Source: Chishuiella changwenlii (GTDB lineage Bacteria; Bacteroidota; Bacteroidia; Flavobacteriales; Weeksellaceae). From it: a stretch of DNA of 64,000 nucleotides. Below are positions 63,612 to 64,000 of this stretch, piece by piece (positions within the stretch are counted from its first letter, which is position 1; each line of letters begins with the position of its first letter). A model generated the notes under the pieces. The model did no database searches and was not told where the DNA came from. It worked only from the letters and a program-made list of their open reading frames with translations. The position numbers were made by a program, and so were the translations under genes. The stretch is taken from positions 298,368 through 362,367 of the forward strand of contig NZ_FRBH01000002.1 in assembly GCF_900142565.1 (NCBI RefSeq), in the 5' to 3' direction.

Positions 63612-63640
63612 TTGTGGTTTAAAAATATTAATTACCTTTG
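63612..63640 (+). promoter_or_regulatory. rRNA operon promoter P2
   Basis: TTG (63612-63614), 18 bases, then TACCTTTG (63633-63640) match the consensus fully, with the AT-rich upstream stretch expected of a strong promoter. It lies ~180 bases before the 16S gene. Confidence 0.7.
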
Positions 63641-63819
63641 CAACCGCTTACAGAGACAGAGAAACGAAGTGAGTGATGAAACGAGAAGTTCATTTGAAAT
63701 TTAAAATATAGACAGAAGAAATAAAGCCGATACGAAATTAGTCAATCCTTGAATAATGGAGCTATAGGAAATTCGAAGTTGTAAAAACACAGGTATTAAA
63801 TTACCAAAAAAAATTATTT

Positions 63820-64000
<181 letters not shown>

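Overview
The window is a strongly AT-rich chromosomal segment from a member of the Bacteroidota, family Flavobacteriaceae/Weeksellaceae. The evidence is threefold: type IX secretion (T9SS) C-terminal sorting domains, promoters of the Bacteroidota form TTG-N17-21-TAnnTTTG, and the first ~180 bases of a 16S rRNA gene at the right edge. From memory the 16S 5' region looks Empedobacter-like; I could not run a comparison.

Layout. 1-4.8 kb: tail of a T9SS surface protein, then dnaN-pheT-META lipoprotein on the minus strand. 5-9.8 kb: acetyltransferase and beta-carbonic anhydrase, then an AsmA-like protein with a short-chain dehydrogenase. 9.8-16.4 kb (minus): a secreted subtilisin with a T9SS tail, a lipoprotein that copies the protease's pro-domain, an acetyltransferase and an outer-membrane beta-barrel receptor. 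16.5-20.6 kb: a two-component system divergent from that receptor, then an aldo/keto reductase with an AraC regulator. 20.7-30.9 kb (minus): two orphan lipoproteins, then a tight cassette of a T9SS repeat protein, two large YD/RHS proteins and a small lipoprotein overlapping the second by 4 bp. 31-35.7 kb: a DUF937 protein, an SRPBCC/GyrI-like protein and uvrA. 35.7-41.9 kb: a trehalose locus (AraC, MFS, GH37 trehalase, TonB receptor). 42-46.6 kb (minus): a ketose locus (LacI, fructokinase, FHS-type symporter, D-tagatose/D-psicose 3-epimerase family enzyme). 47-50 kb: dps, a YegP-like protein and kup. 50.4-56.9 kb: a fatty-acid beta-oxidation operon (marR-fadN-[four-helix-bundle gene]-fadA-fadE). 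57-59.3 kb: an island bounded by inverted repeats with a 31-aa membrane peptide, then a zinc-less sirtuin and an AraC regulator. 59.4-63 kb: a siderophore receptor and a PepSY membrane protein. 63-64 kb: repeats, tandem rRNA promoters and the 16S start.

The most unusual structure is a family of degenerate repeats kept in strict 7-nt phase and arranged as opposed arms. One pair (GTAnnnn / nnnnTAC) brackets the four-helix-bundle gene inside the fad operon. A second pair (AGATnnn / nnnATCT) fills the fadA-fadE gap. A third lies upstream of the rRNA operon.

Other points of note are the free-standing propeptide-like lipoprotein beside its protease, the split RHS pair with a variable C-terminus, and several readable operators. 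These are a MarR palindrome on the fad promoter, LacI palindromes in the ketose operon, a 21-bp-phased AraC direct repeat, and an 11-bp-phased OmpR-type triple repeat. All functional statements are inferred from sequence; no searches were run.
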